Origin: Parasponia andersonii
Lineage: Eukaryota > Streptophyta > Magnoliopsida > Rosales > Cannabaceae
DNA: 64,000 nucleotides
NCBI GenBank assembly: GCA_002914805.1
Contig: JXTB01000603.1
Location: 28,713-92,712, forward strand
Direction: 5' to 3'
Within the stretch, counting starts at the first letter, position 1, and each line of letters opens with the position of its first letter. Positions 22,205-37,302 of this stretch are shown here, in pieces. Made by a program: the position numbers and the translations under genes. Below the pieces are notes generated by a model that had not been told where the DNA came from, did no database searches, and saw nothing but the letters and a program-made list of their open reading frames with translations.

Positions 22205-22545
22205 AGTAGTTCGAATCTGTAACATCAGTGGGCCTCATCCAACTAGCTTGAAGGTATTTTTGGACTTAGGGTATTACAATCTCCGCTCGTTATGGGCCTA
22301 GGATCCTCGCTAGAGAATCCACATTCAAAAGCCCACATATAATCCTTATGGACAAGGTCTATATTTACTACGATTCCGACCCATAACAGTCTTCTATGAC
22401 CCATCAACTCTGATACTAAGTGTAACATCATTGGACTTTACCTAAAAGTGCTAGTTTGAAGGTACTTTTGAACTTATAGATCATCACTTAAATACCCATG
22501 ATCTTTCTAGAATATACTTGATGTGGGACTTGGAGCATTTCAAAA
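22205..22545 (+). repeat. Direct repeat of a GTAACATCAKTGG-headed sequence
   Basis: GTAACATCAGTGGGCCTC...AGCTTGAAGGTATTTTTGGACTTA (about 22218-22268) and GTAACATCATTGGACTTT...AGTTTGAAGGTACTTTTGAACTTA (about 22422-22478) are two diverged copies about 205 bp apart. Each is followed by a short unique part. I cannot assign the repeat to a family. Confidence 0.5.
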
Positions 22546-22547
22546 TC

Positions 22548-23935
22548 TCTCTAAGTCTATTTTTTCTTTCAGTTTTCTTCCCTTTTTTCTCATTTTTCTT
22601 TTCATTTTTTTTTCTTTTTAGTTTTTTTCTCATTTATTTTATGTTTTCTATTTTCTTTTCTATCTATTTTTCCTTTGTTCTTATTTTTTACTAGTTACCA
22701 TTATTACTAATTTGAAGGACCAATTACTAGTTTACAGTTTTCAAATTGACTAATTACTGATAATTAGTAACTAGTAATCAATATTGTAATTGGCAACCAA
22801 TAACTATTATTGTAATTGCTAACTCATAATCAAATTGGTAATTTATAACTGGTAACCGAATTGGTTGATGATAACCGAATTGCTAGTAACTAATTGTTAT
22901 AATTAGTAACTAGTAATAGGTAACTAGTTTGATAACTGTAACTTGTCCTTAATCTAGAGCTAGATCGATATGCAGTGGCAAAGGCAATGGGGTAGTGGAA
23001 TAAGATAAACAAAAATTAGTAACAAAAAATGAATTGTTAGCTAAAAACTATTATTAGAACTGGTAAAAAAAAAATCAGAAACTAGTAACCAAAAATTGGT
23101 AATAATTTGGTTTCTAGTAACTAGAAATTGGAAAACAATATAGTTCCTAGTTACTCCATTTTCTTTTTTTTCCCCTTCTTTTTTTTCATTTTGTAATCAT
23201 TTTTTCCTTTCTACTTTCTATTTTTATTCTTGCTTTTCTTCCTCCTAGAAATAATGAGTTGCTNTGGTTACTAATTTGATTTCTAGTAACTAAAACTAGA
23301 CACCAATATGGTTACTAGTTACTTCTCTTTTGTTTTCCCCTTCCTTTTTCTCTTTTCTAATCATTTTTTCTTTTCCACTTCATATTTTTATTCTTGCTTT
23401 TCCAACTCATATGCATAATGAGCTACTTTTAAAATAAAAAAAAAATTGGTTATTTTTGGTTGTTGGTAATCAGTTACTAATTTGGTTTTTAGTTATGGTT
23501 ACTAGTTACCTTTTTTTTTTCCTCTTTTGTAATAATTTTTTCCTTTCAACTTCCTATTTTTTTTTCTTGCTTTTCCTCTCTTAGGAATAATGAGCTACTA
23601 TTTTCAAATTAAAAAAAATAGTTACTATAGTTACTATAATCAATTACAAATTTAGTTTCTAATAACTAGAAACTAGGAACTAATATGATTACCAGTTACA
23701 TTTTGTTTTAGAAACTAGTAATTATTTCTTCAAAATGATATTACTGGTAACGAGTAACATATAAAAACAAAGGAAAAAATAGTTAGAAAAGAAAAAGTAA
23801 AATAAATGGAAAGGAAAAAATAAAAGGGAACAAAAAAATCCAAAAGGAGCAAGATAAATTAAAGGAAAATGAAAAAACTGAAAATAAAAAATAAAATAAA
23901 ATGAAAAACAAACTTGGAGAGGTTTAGACCCTTCA
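22548..23935. repeat. Foldback-like AT-rich region with pyrimidine/purine arms
   Basis: The left arm (about 22548-22720) is pyrimidine-rich, running from CTCTCTAAGTCTATTTTTTC to TTCCTTTGTTC...ACTAGTTACC. The right arm (about 23735-23935) is purine-rich and reads as its diverged reverse complement, from GGTAACGAGTAAC...AACAAAGGAAAAAATAG to CTTGGAGAGG. The space between is full of variants of the palindrome-like motif GTAACTAGTTAC. No transposase frame was found. Similar purine-rich blocks recur at about 24475-24640. Confidence 0.5.
23140..23640 (+). repeat. Three diverged tandem copies of a ~165-172 bp unit
   Basis: The anchor TAATGAGYTGCT/TAATGAGCTACT recurs at about 23253, 23416 and 23588. 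Each is preceded by TTTTTATTCTTGCTTTTCYT-like sequence and a pyrimidine tract, and followed by variants of GGTTACTAATTTG...CTAGTAACT. One undetermined base (n) lies at 23264. It is inside the foldback-like region. Confidence 0.6.
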
Positions 23936-25428
23936 CATGAAAAAGGTAAGCAGGCTATCTAGACCACTAAGCTATCTAGTATTTGAGATTTTATTTTCAC
24001 TTTTTTATTTTGTAATTTGTATGCATTTTCAACTTTGTTTTTTTAAGAATATCTAATATCCTAATTAATAATTCATCACTAAATTGATTACTTAATGGTA
24101 ACTAAAGTACCCATTCACCAGTTTTTGACTAGTAATTAAACTAGTAACTAGTATCCAAGTATCAGTACCGACCAATCTTATAATCGGTAACCAGTGACTG
24201 ATACCACCACTTTAAAAACCAGTGATCATACTCAAATTAGTAATTGGTTACTTAATGATAACTAAAGTAACCATTAAACAATCTTGTAATTGACAACTAA
24301 TAACTAAATTAACAATTAGTATCCAAGTATCAATAACCGGTAACCAATAGTCAATAAACATTATAAAAATTATTTAGTCTTTGTAATTAGTACCATTAAG
24401 TACTACTTTAAAAGTTGATAATCAAATTAGTTACACTAGTGTCCAAAATAATTAATAACTAAGTTTAATAATAAGAGAGAGAAAAAATGACTCTTACGAG
24501 GAAGGGAAAAAGGAAAAAAATAATTGAAATAGCAGGAAAAAAAAGACAAAGGAAAAAAAGAGAATAACATAGCTTAATGAAAATAGATAAATAAATAAAT
24601 AAGATGAACAAATTTTTAAAAAAATGAAAAAGTGAGGAGTATGGCTCAATTAAATTAGTTACTACTATACGGGGAAAAAAAATACGTGTTAGCTTGGTTA
24701 ATGGTAATTGATAATTAAATTAATAATTAGTAACTAGTAATAGTCATTGTTTTTAATTTTATTGGTAACAAAACTATTTTTTTTAATTTTATTATTATTA
24801 TTTGTTTTGAAATTAGTAACCAATCTTATAACTAATAATAGAAATAGGAAAAATAATTAAAAGTACTAGAAAAAAGAACAAAAACAAAAGAGAGTGAGAA
24901 CAATGGCTGAATGAAAAAAAAGGTTGAAAAACAAGATTGAAAAAAAAAAAGAGCAAAAAAGAATAAAACTGAAAAAAGAATTAAAAAATGAAACTGTACG
25001 TGTTGGGTCCCAGAACCCGTGTAGTAAAGTCTAGGATGCAAGAACTATTAAATATTCTCACATTTTTTTTTATTTAAAAAGTTAGTTTTGTTTACCATTT
25101 TGCCACTGCATGTTTTATTCCGTATATTTGTAATTATTTGTTTCCCACACACCGTATACAAAATAATTATTGTAGGTACACCGTATATTTGCAATACTTA
25201 TTTTATTTAGATGTAAAAGCCTAGAAAACTCTATCTATTATATTAATGAGTCATGAGTTATGTTTAAAAGTGGGCCCAAAAGTATGTTAAATGGACAAAA
25301 ATATAGTTTAAAAGAAAAGTTCATAAAACCTTTTTTTACTAGACATTTTACGAGGTATAACATATAATTTATATGTAAGTTATGTGCATCCATTTTCTTC
25401 ATTTTCTGAATTTTAGGGTCATTATAGT
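23936..25428. other. AT-rich DNA with dispersed GTAACTAGT-like motifs
   Basis: The GTAACTAGT/GGTAACCAAT motif continues in decayed form to about 24830, mixed with purine-rich blocks. Frames such as the minus-strand one at 24832-25041 are low-complexity Phe/Ser runs. I see no gene. ATAGT at 25424-25428 is the left target duplication of the solo LTR that follows. Confidence 0.45.
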
Positions 25429-27630
25429 TGTAAAAACCCGGATTTTTGGAAGAAGAATTTGGACGTTTTACTAATTTTTCGGATATAATATTGGGTGGAT
25501 TAATTTGCAAAAATTTTGTGCAGAAGGACTAAATTATAATTTTGGGAGGACTGATTTGAAAGAAATTTAAAATTTTAGGGACTTATGTGCAATTTTTGAA
25601 AAATTATATTGCCCCATAAAGACAGGCCACGTGCCCTGTCCTTTTTCTCCCTCTCTCTCTTCTCTCTCTTTCCCCCCGACGCTCTCTCTCTCTCTCTCTC
25701 TCTCTTCTCCCTCAGCCAAAGACGCACCACCGCCGCAGCTCACCTCCAGAGCGTCGTCCGCCCGTGCATCCCACCGGCGAAGCTCCCCTGTGCCGCGCCG
25801 AGTCGACCTTGACTAGTTGCAGCCGTCGGAGACGCCCACCAGAGCCAAAGAAGAGAAAGTGGTCGCGGAGGAGTTTTCGTTGCCGGCGACAATTCTGGCA
25901 TCCGTTCGACCTCAAATTAGGCTCGCTGGATTCGTCTCGTCGCAAGGATTGTCAAGGTATATATATCTTAACCCCATAATACCCGAATCAAAAGTTGCCA
26001 TTTTTGGATATTTTGAGTTTAAGTTTGACTATTTGATCCAGCCGTTGGATTGTGTTTTTGTTGTCATTTTTGGATTTTACTCCAAAAATGAGAAAGTTTG
26101 ATATATATATATTGCCTATGCTTGATGATCGGCACGAAAATCGAAATCAGACGGGTAAGATTTGTCTCAATTTGCGTGCCACTAGCCCTGTGTGGGCCCG
26201 GACTCAAATTGGACAAGTTATATATCTAACTTAGCTATTTTGCTAGAAATTCAGTGAAGAAGTCCGTTTGTGGAATTGAAGCTCCGTTGAGAAGTTACTT
26301 TTTCGCTTGGAAATGGTTCCCGACCCTCCAGACGATTGTCGACAACGCCTTGAAGATTTATTAGCGTGGTATCACTATTCTTGTGAGGTAGAGATTCGGT
26401 TACCTTTGTTTTATACTATTTTCGAATAAAACTTAATTTTTGCAACATATGAGAACAAATGCGTTTTGGCTTTCTTGAACATATGTGATGGATTGTAATG
26501 GTATGATATACATATATATACTGTATTCTCTGAGAATTTTTCTGAGTGCAGGTCATTTTTTTTGGGTATATTAAAAATATGGCCGTTATGCTGCTCGTTT
26601 TTTTTTTTTTAAATAAAAACCTAATATGCTTATTTTATTAAAAAACCCGAGCACGATTATTTTCACACTTCAATTCTATATTGCACATGTCATAGAATCA
26701 TACATGAGCACCGTGTTAGCATTGCAGGTTTACAGTGTGGCGCTACATGCCCCATCGTCGGTGTAGAGTCTGTAAACCTGTGCAAGATTCTATTATTTCT
26801 GATTATCTCCCCATTTAGTAAGCGTATGCAATTCAGTTGTCCCTCCAGGTTTGGTAGGTGATACACGGGTGTCCTCTCCGGGTATGAGCTGAGGTGTCAG
26901 GCAGACTGTTAGGCATACTTAGTACCATCATCCTGGGTTTCCACAGAAGAAAGGATGAGAGCTCATGGGTATGCGTTGATTTGTATCATGTGTATCTGAA
27001 TTGAATGGTTTTTGATTGTATTGATTTATTTATACATATACATATGGATTTCCAGTTTTGGATCATTATATATGTATGTATTAGATTTAGACTAACTATG
27101 CAGGATCTTTCCATTACTAAAATATTTTTGACCGGGTAATTATTTTTCTTACTAGGCATTTTATGCTCACCCTATTCCTCCCTTCCTCAAGTGGTGTCCA
27201 ATGCGACTTAGGAGATCAAGAGGAGTAAGAGGTCATCTTGATTGTAGTTTGTTATCTTGATAATGCTTAGAGCATGATGTCATGGTGTTTAGATTGTTTG
27301 GGTTTTGTTTCGTATTGAACCAAGATTACTACATTCTATCTTTGTCTGTGAACTTATGTATGCTATTCTGGTGTTTGATTTTTGACGTAGATGATAATGA
27401 TGTTTGGACTTATATTTGATTTGCATTTTTTCTTTTTGGTTTTTATTCGATCTATGTTTAATGGTGTATATGAACTGTGAGAGTGGTTCACGGGATAAAA
27501 TTCTAATTATTTTATTTAAATAGACCGTTTTATAAAATTAGAACTTTTGACACTTTTCAAATAAATCAAGGAATTTCCTATTTTTGTGAAATTCCCCTTC
27601 TGTCACTAACCCGAATTTTAAGTCGTGACA
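25429..27630 (+). mobile_element. Solo LTR of a Ty3/gypsy (Tekay/Del-like) element
   Basis: The sequence begins TGTAAAAACCCGGATTTTTGG and ends AACCCGAATTTTAAGTCGTGACA. It is flanked by a perfect 5 bp duplication, ATAGT (25424-25428 and 27631-27635). TG...CA ends, ~2.2 kb length and the CCCGGATTTTT / GTCGTGACA termini are typical of chromovirus Tekay/Del LTRs. ACTAGGCATTTTATGCTCACCC near 27158 is another block often seen in such LTRs. There is no gag or pol, so internal DNA was probably lost by LTR-LTR recombination. Short frames at 25609-26234 lie in a CT-rich stretch and are not genes. Confidence 0.8.
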
Positions 27631-27635
27631 ATAGT

Positions 27636-30600
27636 TCTCATAATGCATGATTGATTCGCTAATTTATAGTTTTTGAAATATTTGGTTGAGCTATATTTCC
27701 GCTGTCCCATAATATACTCACATATGGTTTTGTAAACTCATCTGGGATTGGTTCTAAATGCTATTTTTAGCTTTTAAAAACGGTAGGAGACGATTGGTAA
27801 GTTTTTATTTTTGATAAGTGAATTTTAAAAATTAATGTGTAACTATTATTTTAAATATAATTTGAGAAACCATATAAGATTTATTTTTTAAAATTGATTC
27901 TACTGTCATAATACGAATTATTTAAAATATTATTTAATAGCACACACAATATATATTTTTTTAAATACTTAGTTATTAGTTTTAAACGGTGCAACAATTT
28001 TGTAAATCAAATTTGTCAGATGCTTAAACTTTTTTTTTCTCTCTCTTATAATTACTCTTTGCTCACGTCATAATTATATAGCAAGCCTCGTAACACAAAA
28101 CAACAATATCAAAATGGCCTAAATTTTCAAGCTTGAAATCAGGTGTTCTTTGCCATTCTTATACTTCCGAAGGCTCGATTTTAAAAGAAATTCATGAGAG
28201 GTTATACACACTTTCTAATCTTACTGGTATTTACTTTTTCAAGTTAAGTTACATCATCTATATTAAGAAGTATTGCACGTGAGAAGAGAAATAGAGATGT
28301 GAGGCTGGATGAGGTGAAAAAACACTAGAGGATCGTTAGGACTGCCGGATTCTAGCTTGTATATCGTAAATTTTTATTTACATAATTGAATATCTCACAT
28401 CTCGTGGACGTAGACAATTTAGGCAAATCACATAAAAGTTGTATATTTCTCTTTTTGTGGGTGACAATGATTATATTTATGCTTGTTCTTAATCAAAATG
28501 TACCTTCATTGATAATTTCTCAACAAGTGGTTTAGAGCTAGAATTTCCAAACGAGTGATAAAATACTTGCTTCGTTTTTTCACGCATTTATGGTTTCTTT
28601 ATATATAAAAAAGAAAATTGATAGTCCTCTTTGACGTACTTTTCAATGCTACATGTAATTCAGTCTTCATCGAGTTAAAGATGCGTATTATATGTAAGAT
28701 ATAATAAAGGTCAAATAACGTGAACTATACTCAAGAAAAAACTTAGCATTAGTCGAAAAAAATGCTCGATGAGAAGGGGCTTATAGAAAATAGATGGTGG
28801 TGTGAGAATGGGTCTCAACAAAATAAATGGTTGAATAGAACCTTATGACAATTCGCTAGCTAGAGGCCCTATAAACAGCACTTAATGAGGACCTAACAAA
28901 TTCTTCTGCTAAGAGCAACTTCAATATTGGGTCTCATACTGATGCTATATTTTACCTTTGGCCCAAAAATATGTTCTAATAGCATGTCATATCACATATT
29001 TTTTGAAAGTTTATCTAATGCATTTCATATATAAATATACATATTAAAAAAAAAACTATATTAAGGCACTTCCTGCAATTAAAAATTGAAAAATTAAGTG
29101 TACGCTCTCAGTTTTTATTCAAGATAGTATCACTATTGAATCTTTTTCAAAAGATTATGATCACCATTATTGATCACAAAGAATCTTGACTACCACGTTA
29201 TGAAAGGAATATCTTGTCAATATTCCTAAGTATTTTTTATTTACAGTTTGTTTTGTTTAAAGCATAAGTTTTCCCGTATTAATTGAAGTAAAAGCCATTC
29301 ATTTCAAATTAAGTCCTGGTCTAGTTTTTCACTGCATGGCAAAAATGAATGAACAAATACGAAATGTTAAAAACGGTAAAATCTCAATAGAATACAAATG
29401 TGCTAGATTTGGGGTTTCCTTCGCTCCACAGTATTCCTCTGCCAACAGCTCTTTCTTCCAAAGATTTTCATCAATTTTTTATGGTTACATGCTTTCTAAT
29501 CAAAAATCACTTTAAGGGTTTGTATTATCCTTTTATTATTAACGAAATTATTTCCCTAAAAAAAAAATGAATACAAATACTAGAAGTAGAACTAATATTT
29601 AATTAGCAGCACCCATCAAAATATGAATAATAATGAAAGACATTATCAGCGTTTCTCGTCACACATTAAAAGAAAATCTAAATCTATAGAGAATGTGATT
29701 CCTCTAAGGGCATCTCCAACCTGCTCCAGATGGGGCTTCCCAACCCCCCCGGAGCAAGGCTCCAACCACGCGCGCGCTGCTACAGTTTTGTTGCACCATT
29801 ATTGGCGCATTGTTTTTTTTTTTTTTAAAAGAAAATTTCTGTATATCTCTTAGGGTATATTTTCATGTCATATGTTTTAGTTAATTTAAATTCTTCAATA
29901 TTAATTATTAAATCAGTTAAAATAATGATTAATTAATTTTATAGTTTTAATTTTGATTAAAAATGTTTAAATAAAATACTTATAAAGAGTTAATTAACAA
30001 AAAGGAGATTTGATGTAAAACATAAAGAAAATATTCTTTTTGGTATAATATTTGATGTAATGAGTTTGAAATGTAAAATAAAAAAATAGCATGAAAGTTA
30101 CACAATTTTATAGTTTTGAGTTAAAAATGACCTAATAATTATTAAAGTTAAATATACATTGTATAATTTTTTGGTGGAACCCGTATCGTTTATTACAAAT
30201 TTATTGGTAGAAGAAAAAAAATAAGTTAAATCTGTTTCAATAATTATTAGTGAAATCCACAACTGTTAATGAGTTATATGAAATAGAAATATATCATTAG
30301 TACGAGAAAAAAGTCCACTCATTTTCACTCTCTTATGTCATTATTTAACACGTAGATTTCATTTAAAATACTAATTAATAAAAAAAATATAATCTTAGCG
30401 TTTCTCTCAAATCATGGTACTCTTGAATTTTGTTTGTGCCATGTAAGTGTGCCTTTAATGACAAATGAAAAAAAAAATTTCAAAACTCATGCCAAAATTA
30501 TTGGAGTAGACCACATCCTTTACTATTATCTTACGAAAAATGGAAAAAAGACACATGAATGTGTTGCACTACTACACCCTAACGAAGGTGTTAATTTTAC

Positions 30601-31010
30601 ATTGAAATTTAAAATGTGAATAACCTATTTTGTTATTGCGAGTTGTTAATCACCACAAGCACTCCTTAATACTCAATCGATTAGCTGTATTCATGCCATC
30701 ATATGAGCAGTGCCAAAGAATAACAATAGTGCTAATACTAAGAGGAATGAATGTACAGTCCATATGTAAACTCCGAAAAAATAGAAGGATAATGCCACTT
30801 ATATATTGAAAGCTTTGACAAATCCATAATTATTACTGTGCAGTGTGGTAAAGGCAAGTTTTCTCAAGAAAGAAACTTTCCAAATTTCAACCGCGACAAC
30901 TCCTGGCCACGAAAAATGAGAGCATCCAAATCCAAAAGAGAGATTCAGAGGATGAGGTTTTAGTCACAAGTGTCATCTGCATGGCCTTAGACTAATATAT
31001 CCTATTCATT
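27636..31010. other. Intergenic DNA upstream of NADP-malate dehydrogenase
   Basis: The region is AT-rich with no supported coding frame. A GC-rich patch at about 29700-29800 starts AAGGGCATCTCCAACC, a sequence often found at the ends of plant hAT-type MITEs, but I could not find the opposite end. The last few hundred bases should hold the promoter of the gene at 31172. Confidence 0.45.
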
Positions 31011-31019
31011 TCAACTTCC

Positions 31020-31168
31020 TCTCTCTCTCTCTCTCTCTCTCCAAATCAGTCATTTTCTTTCTCAACCGGAGACTCTCACTCAATACCCTTTTCCCTTTGT
31101 CACTTAACAGATTCTCACTTCATCCTAGAATCTCTCTCTCTTTCAATCTCTCTCTCTCTCTCTCTCTA
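31020..31168 (+). repeat. (CT)n tracts in the 5' leader
   Basis: Two CT microsatellites (about 31020-31042 and 31132-31166) lie just before the start codon of the NADP-malate dehydrogenase gene. CT-rich leaders are common in plant nuclear genes for chloroplast proteins. An in-frame reading from 31097 begins with TTG, so it does not extend the protein. Confidence 0.7.
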
Positions 31169-31171
31169 AAA

Positions 31172-35680
<4,509 letters not shown>

Positions 35681-36087
35681 TGGAAAAATTTTTAGTATTT
35701 CTGTCTCTAGGATTTACATCTGAGTCGTCATTCTGTGTAGACTATGTTGTGATATAAGCATGAAAAAGTTGTCATACGGGTATATAAAATTTTGAGATAA
35801 TTGAGTCTCAGTTCTGTGGTGAGATTCCCATCCCCTCTTATTTTTCCCATTTGCTTGTGAATTTATTACGCAAATGTGGGCAGTCGCTAAATATTGTATT
35901 ATGTACTTGAATAAATGATGTTTAAACTCTGGTTTCTGTATATTGATTCTCGTTACTGTTTCTGGTTGTATTTAGTCATGTAAATATGGAGGCTTAATTA
36001 TTTTATTGGTATCCGGAGGAATTGTTCAATGCAAAGAAGTTTTGGTAGAGTATATTGTTCAGTCAAAACTCACATTAGTCACATATA
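35681..36087. other. 3' flank of NADP-MDH
   Basis: This holds the 3' UTR and downstream DNA. AATAAATGATG at about 35909 is a possible polyadenylation signal. No other feature was recognised. Confidence 0.4.
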
Positions 36088-36215
36088 ACAATTGAGCTTA
36101 GTCTAATTGGTTTAGGATTCTTGGAGTGTGTTTATGTGTATAAGAAAAGGTTTGAATCCAGTTTATGTATAAAAGTTTTTTTTTTTTTTTTTTGAAAGAA
36201 GTTTATGTATAAATT
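36088..36215 (+). mobile_element. tRNA-derived SINE candidate with T-rich tail
   Basis: TAGTCTAATTGG (36099-36110) is a perfect match to the A-box consensus TRGYNNARNNGG. GGTTTGAATCC (36149-36159) matches the B box GGTTCRANNCC with one change. The 50-base spacing is that of a tRNA promoter. A poly(T) run follows at about 36177-36193. Confidence 0.5.
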
Positions 36216-36758
36216 TCATGATAAAAAATTATAAAAAAATGAAACAAAATAAAAATTATAAAAAATTCTAGAAAAAAACACGTGTTTAGATGTATGTGCG
36301 TATATATACACACTATTCTACTGGCAAAACGTTTAATTTAATTTAGTGTAGGCTGATTCTTGTAGTGGTTTGCCCAATTTTAACACCCTTTTAACTTGAA
36401 TTATATATAAAAGCTCATAGCCAAAGAAGTATCAAATTAAGGACATTGCATAGCCTTTTGAAATTGTTTAGATGAGGGTTTTAGCATTCTAAAAATCAAT
36501 AGAGGCGCTACCCCAGGTCCCTTTTAAGCAAATTAGCAGAACTGTCTAGCCACTTCTAAGAAATGCTACCATATGAAACTGGACTTATTATACTTGTCGT
36601 TGTATTGGTTACTACAAGGGATATGGACCTACCTAGAAATAATTTGGACTCGAATAACTTTTCTACAAGTGTTTCAAAAAATGACATATTTGTTATCATA
36701 AAATTATAACTTTTAAGTAGTAATTAATGGTCTTAAATTGCATGACTCTTCCTTTTAA

Positions 36759-37302
36759 CTAGAGATGTAAAGTGGGCTTAATAAACTTATACAGGGTTTG
36801 CACCGGGTCTAAGTCCAATCCGCCTAAAATATAGGCGGGTCAAGTCTGGACCATATTCTTATTAAGGGGCTAGGCACGATCTATAGACTCAACTCACATT
36901 TTATGCGGACGTAAGTAGGCCGTGTATATGTGAGTCTAATTTCGTTATTTTATGCTTTAAAATATCAATTATGGGGTTAAAACTCATTCATATTATTTTA
37001 AAATTTGTAAATTGAAAATAAACAAAAAATAATAATATTAAAAACATATAAATGAACATATTTAATTAATATTTTTTAAAAATTTTAATTAAGAAATATA
37101 TTTAAAATTATATATAGAATGATTAAATGTGAGCCTAATGCGAGTGAGGTCGGGCCTGGTAAGTCTATGACTGAGACCTAGCCCGACCCCTACTATATAC
37201 AACAAGTTGGTCCAGACACATAATGTGAGCTTGGGTTGGGCTAGTACCGTGTTTTTTCTTCAGAATGGGTTCAAAAATTTCGTTCCATATTAATATCTCT
37301 AG
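36759..37302. mobile_element. hAT-like MITE candidate
   Basis: The left end CTAGAGATGTAAAGTGGGC and the right end ATTAATATCTCTAG are short inverted repeats. The body contains GGCGGGTCAAG and GGTCGGGCCTGG-type sequence, common in plant hAT-derived MITEs that start (C)AGRGATGTAAA. An 8 bp target duplication is not clear (CCTTTTAA left, TTTTGATA right). Confidence 0.4.

Noticed and set aside
25609-26234. Short plus-strand frames in a CT-rich stretch
   Set aside because: They lie within the solo LTR, are low complexity at the start and have no domain.
29700-29830. MITE beginning AAGGGCATCTCCAACC
   Set aside because: The sequence resembles a hAT-type end, but no opposite terminus or target duplication could be found.
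31097-31171. Upstream extension of the NADP-malate dehydrogenase start ([13 protein letters not shown]...)
   Set aside because: The first codon is TTG and the segment is a CT microsatellite leader; ATG at 31172 or 31190 fits the family.
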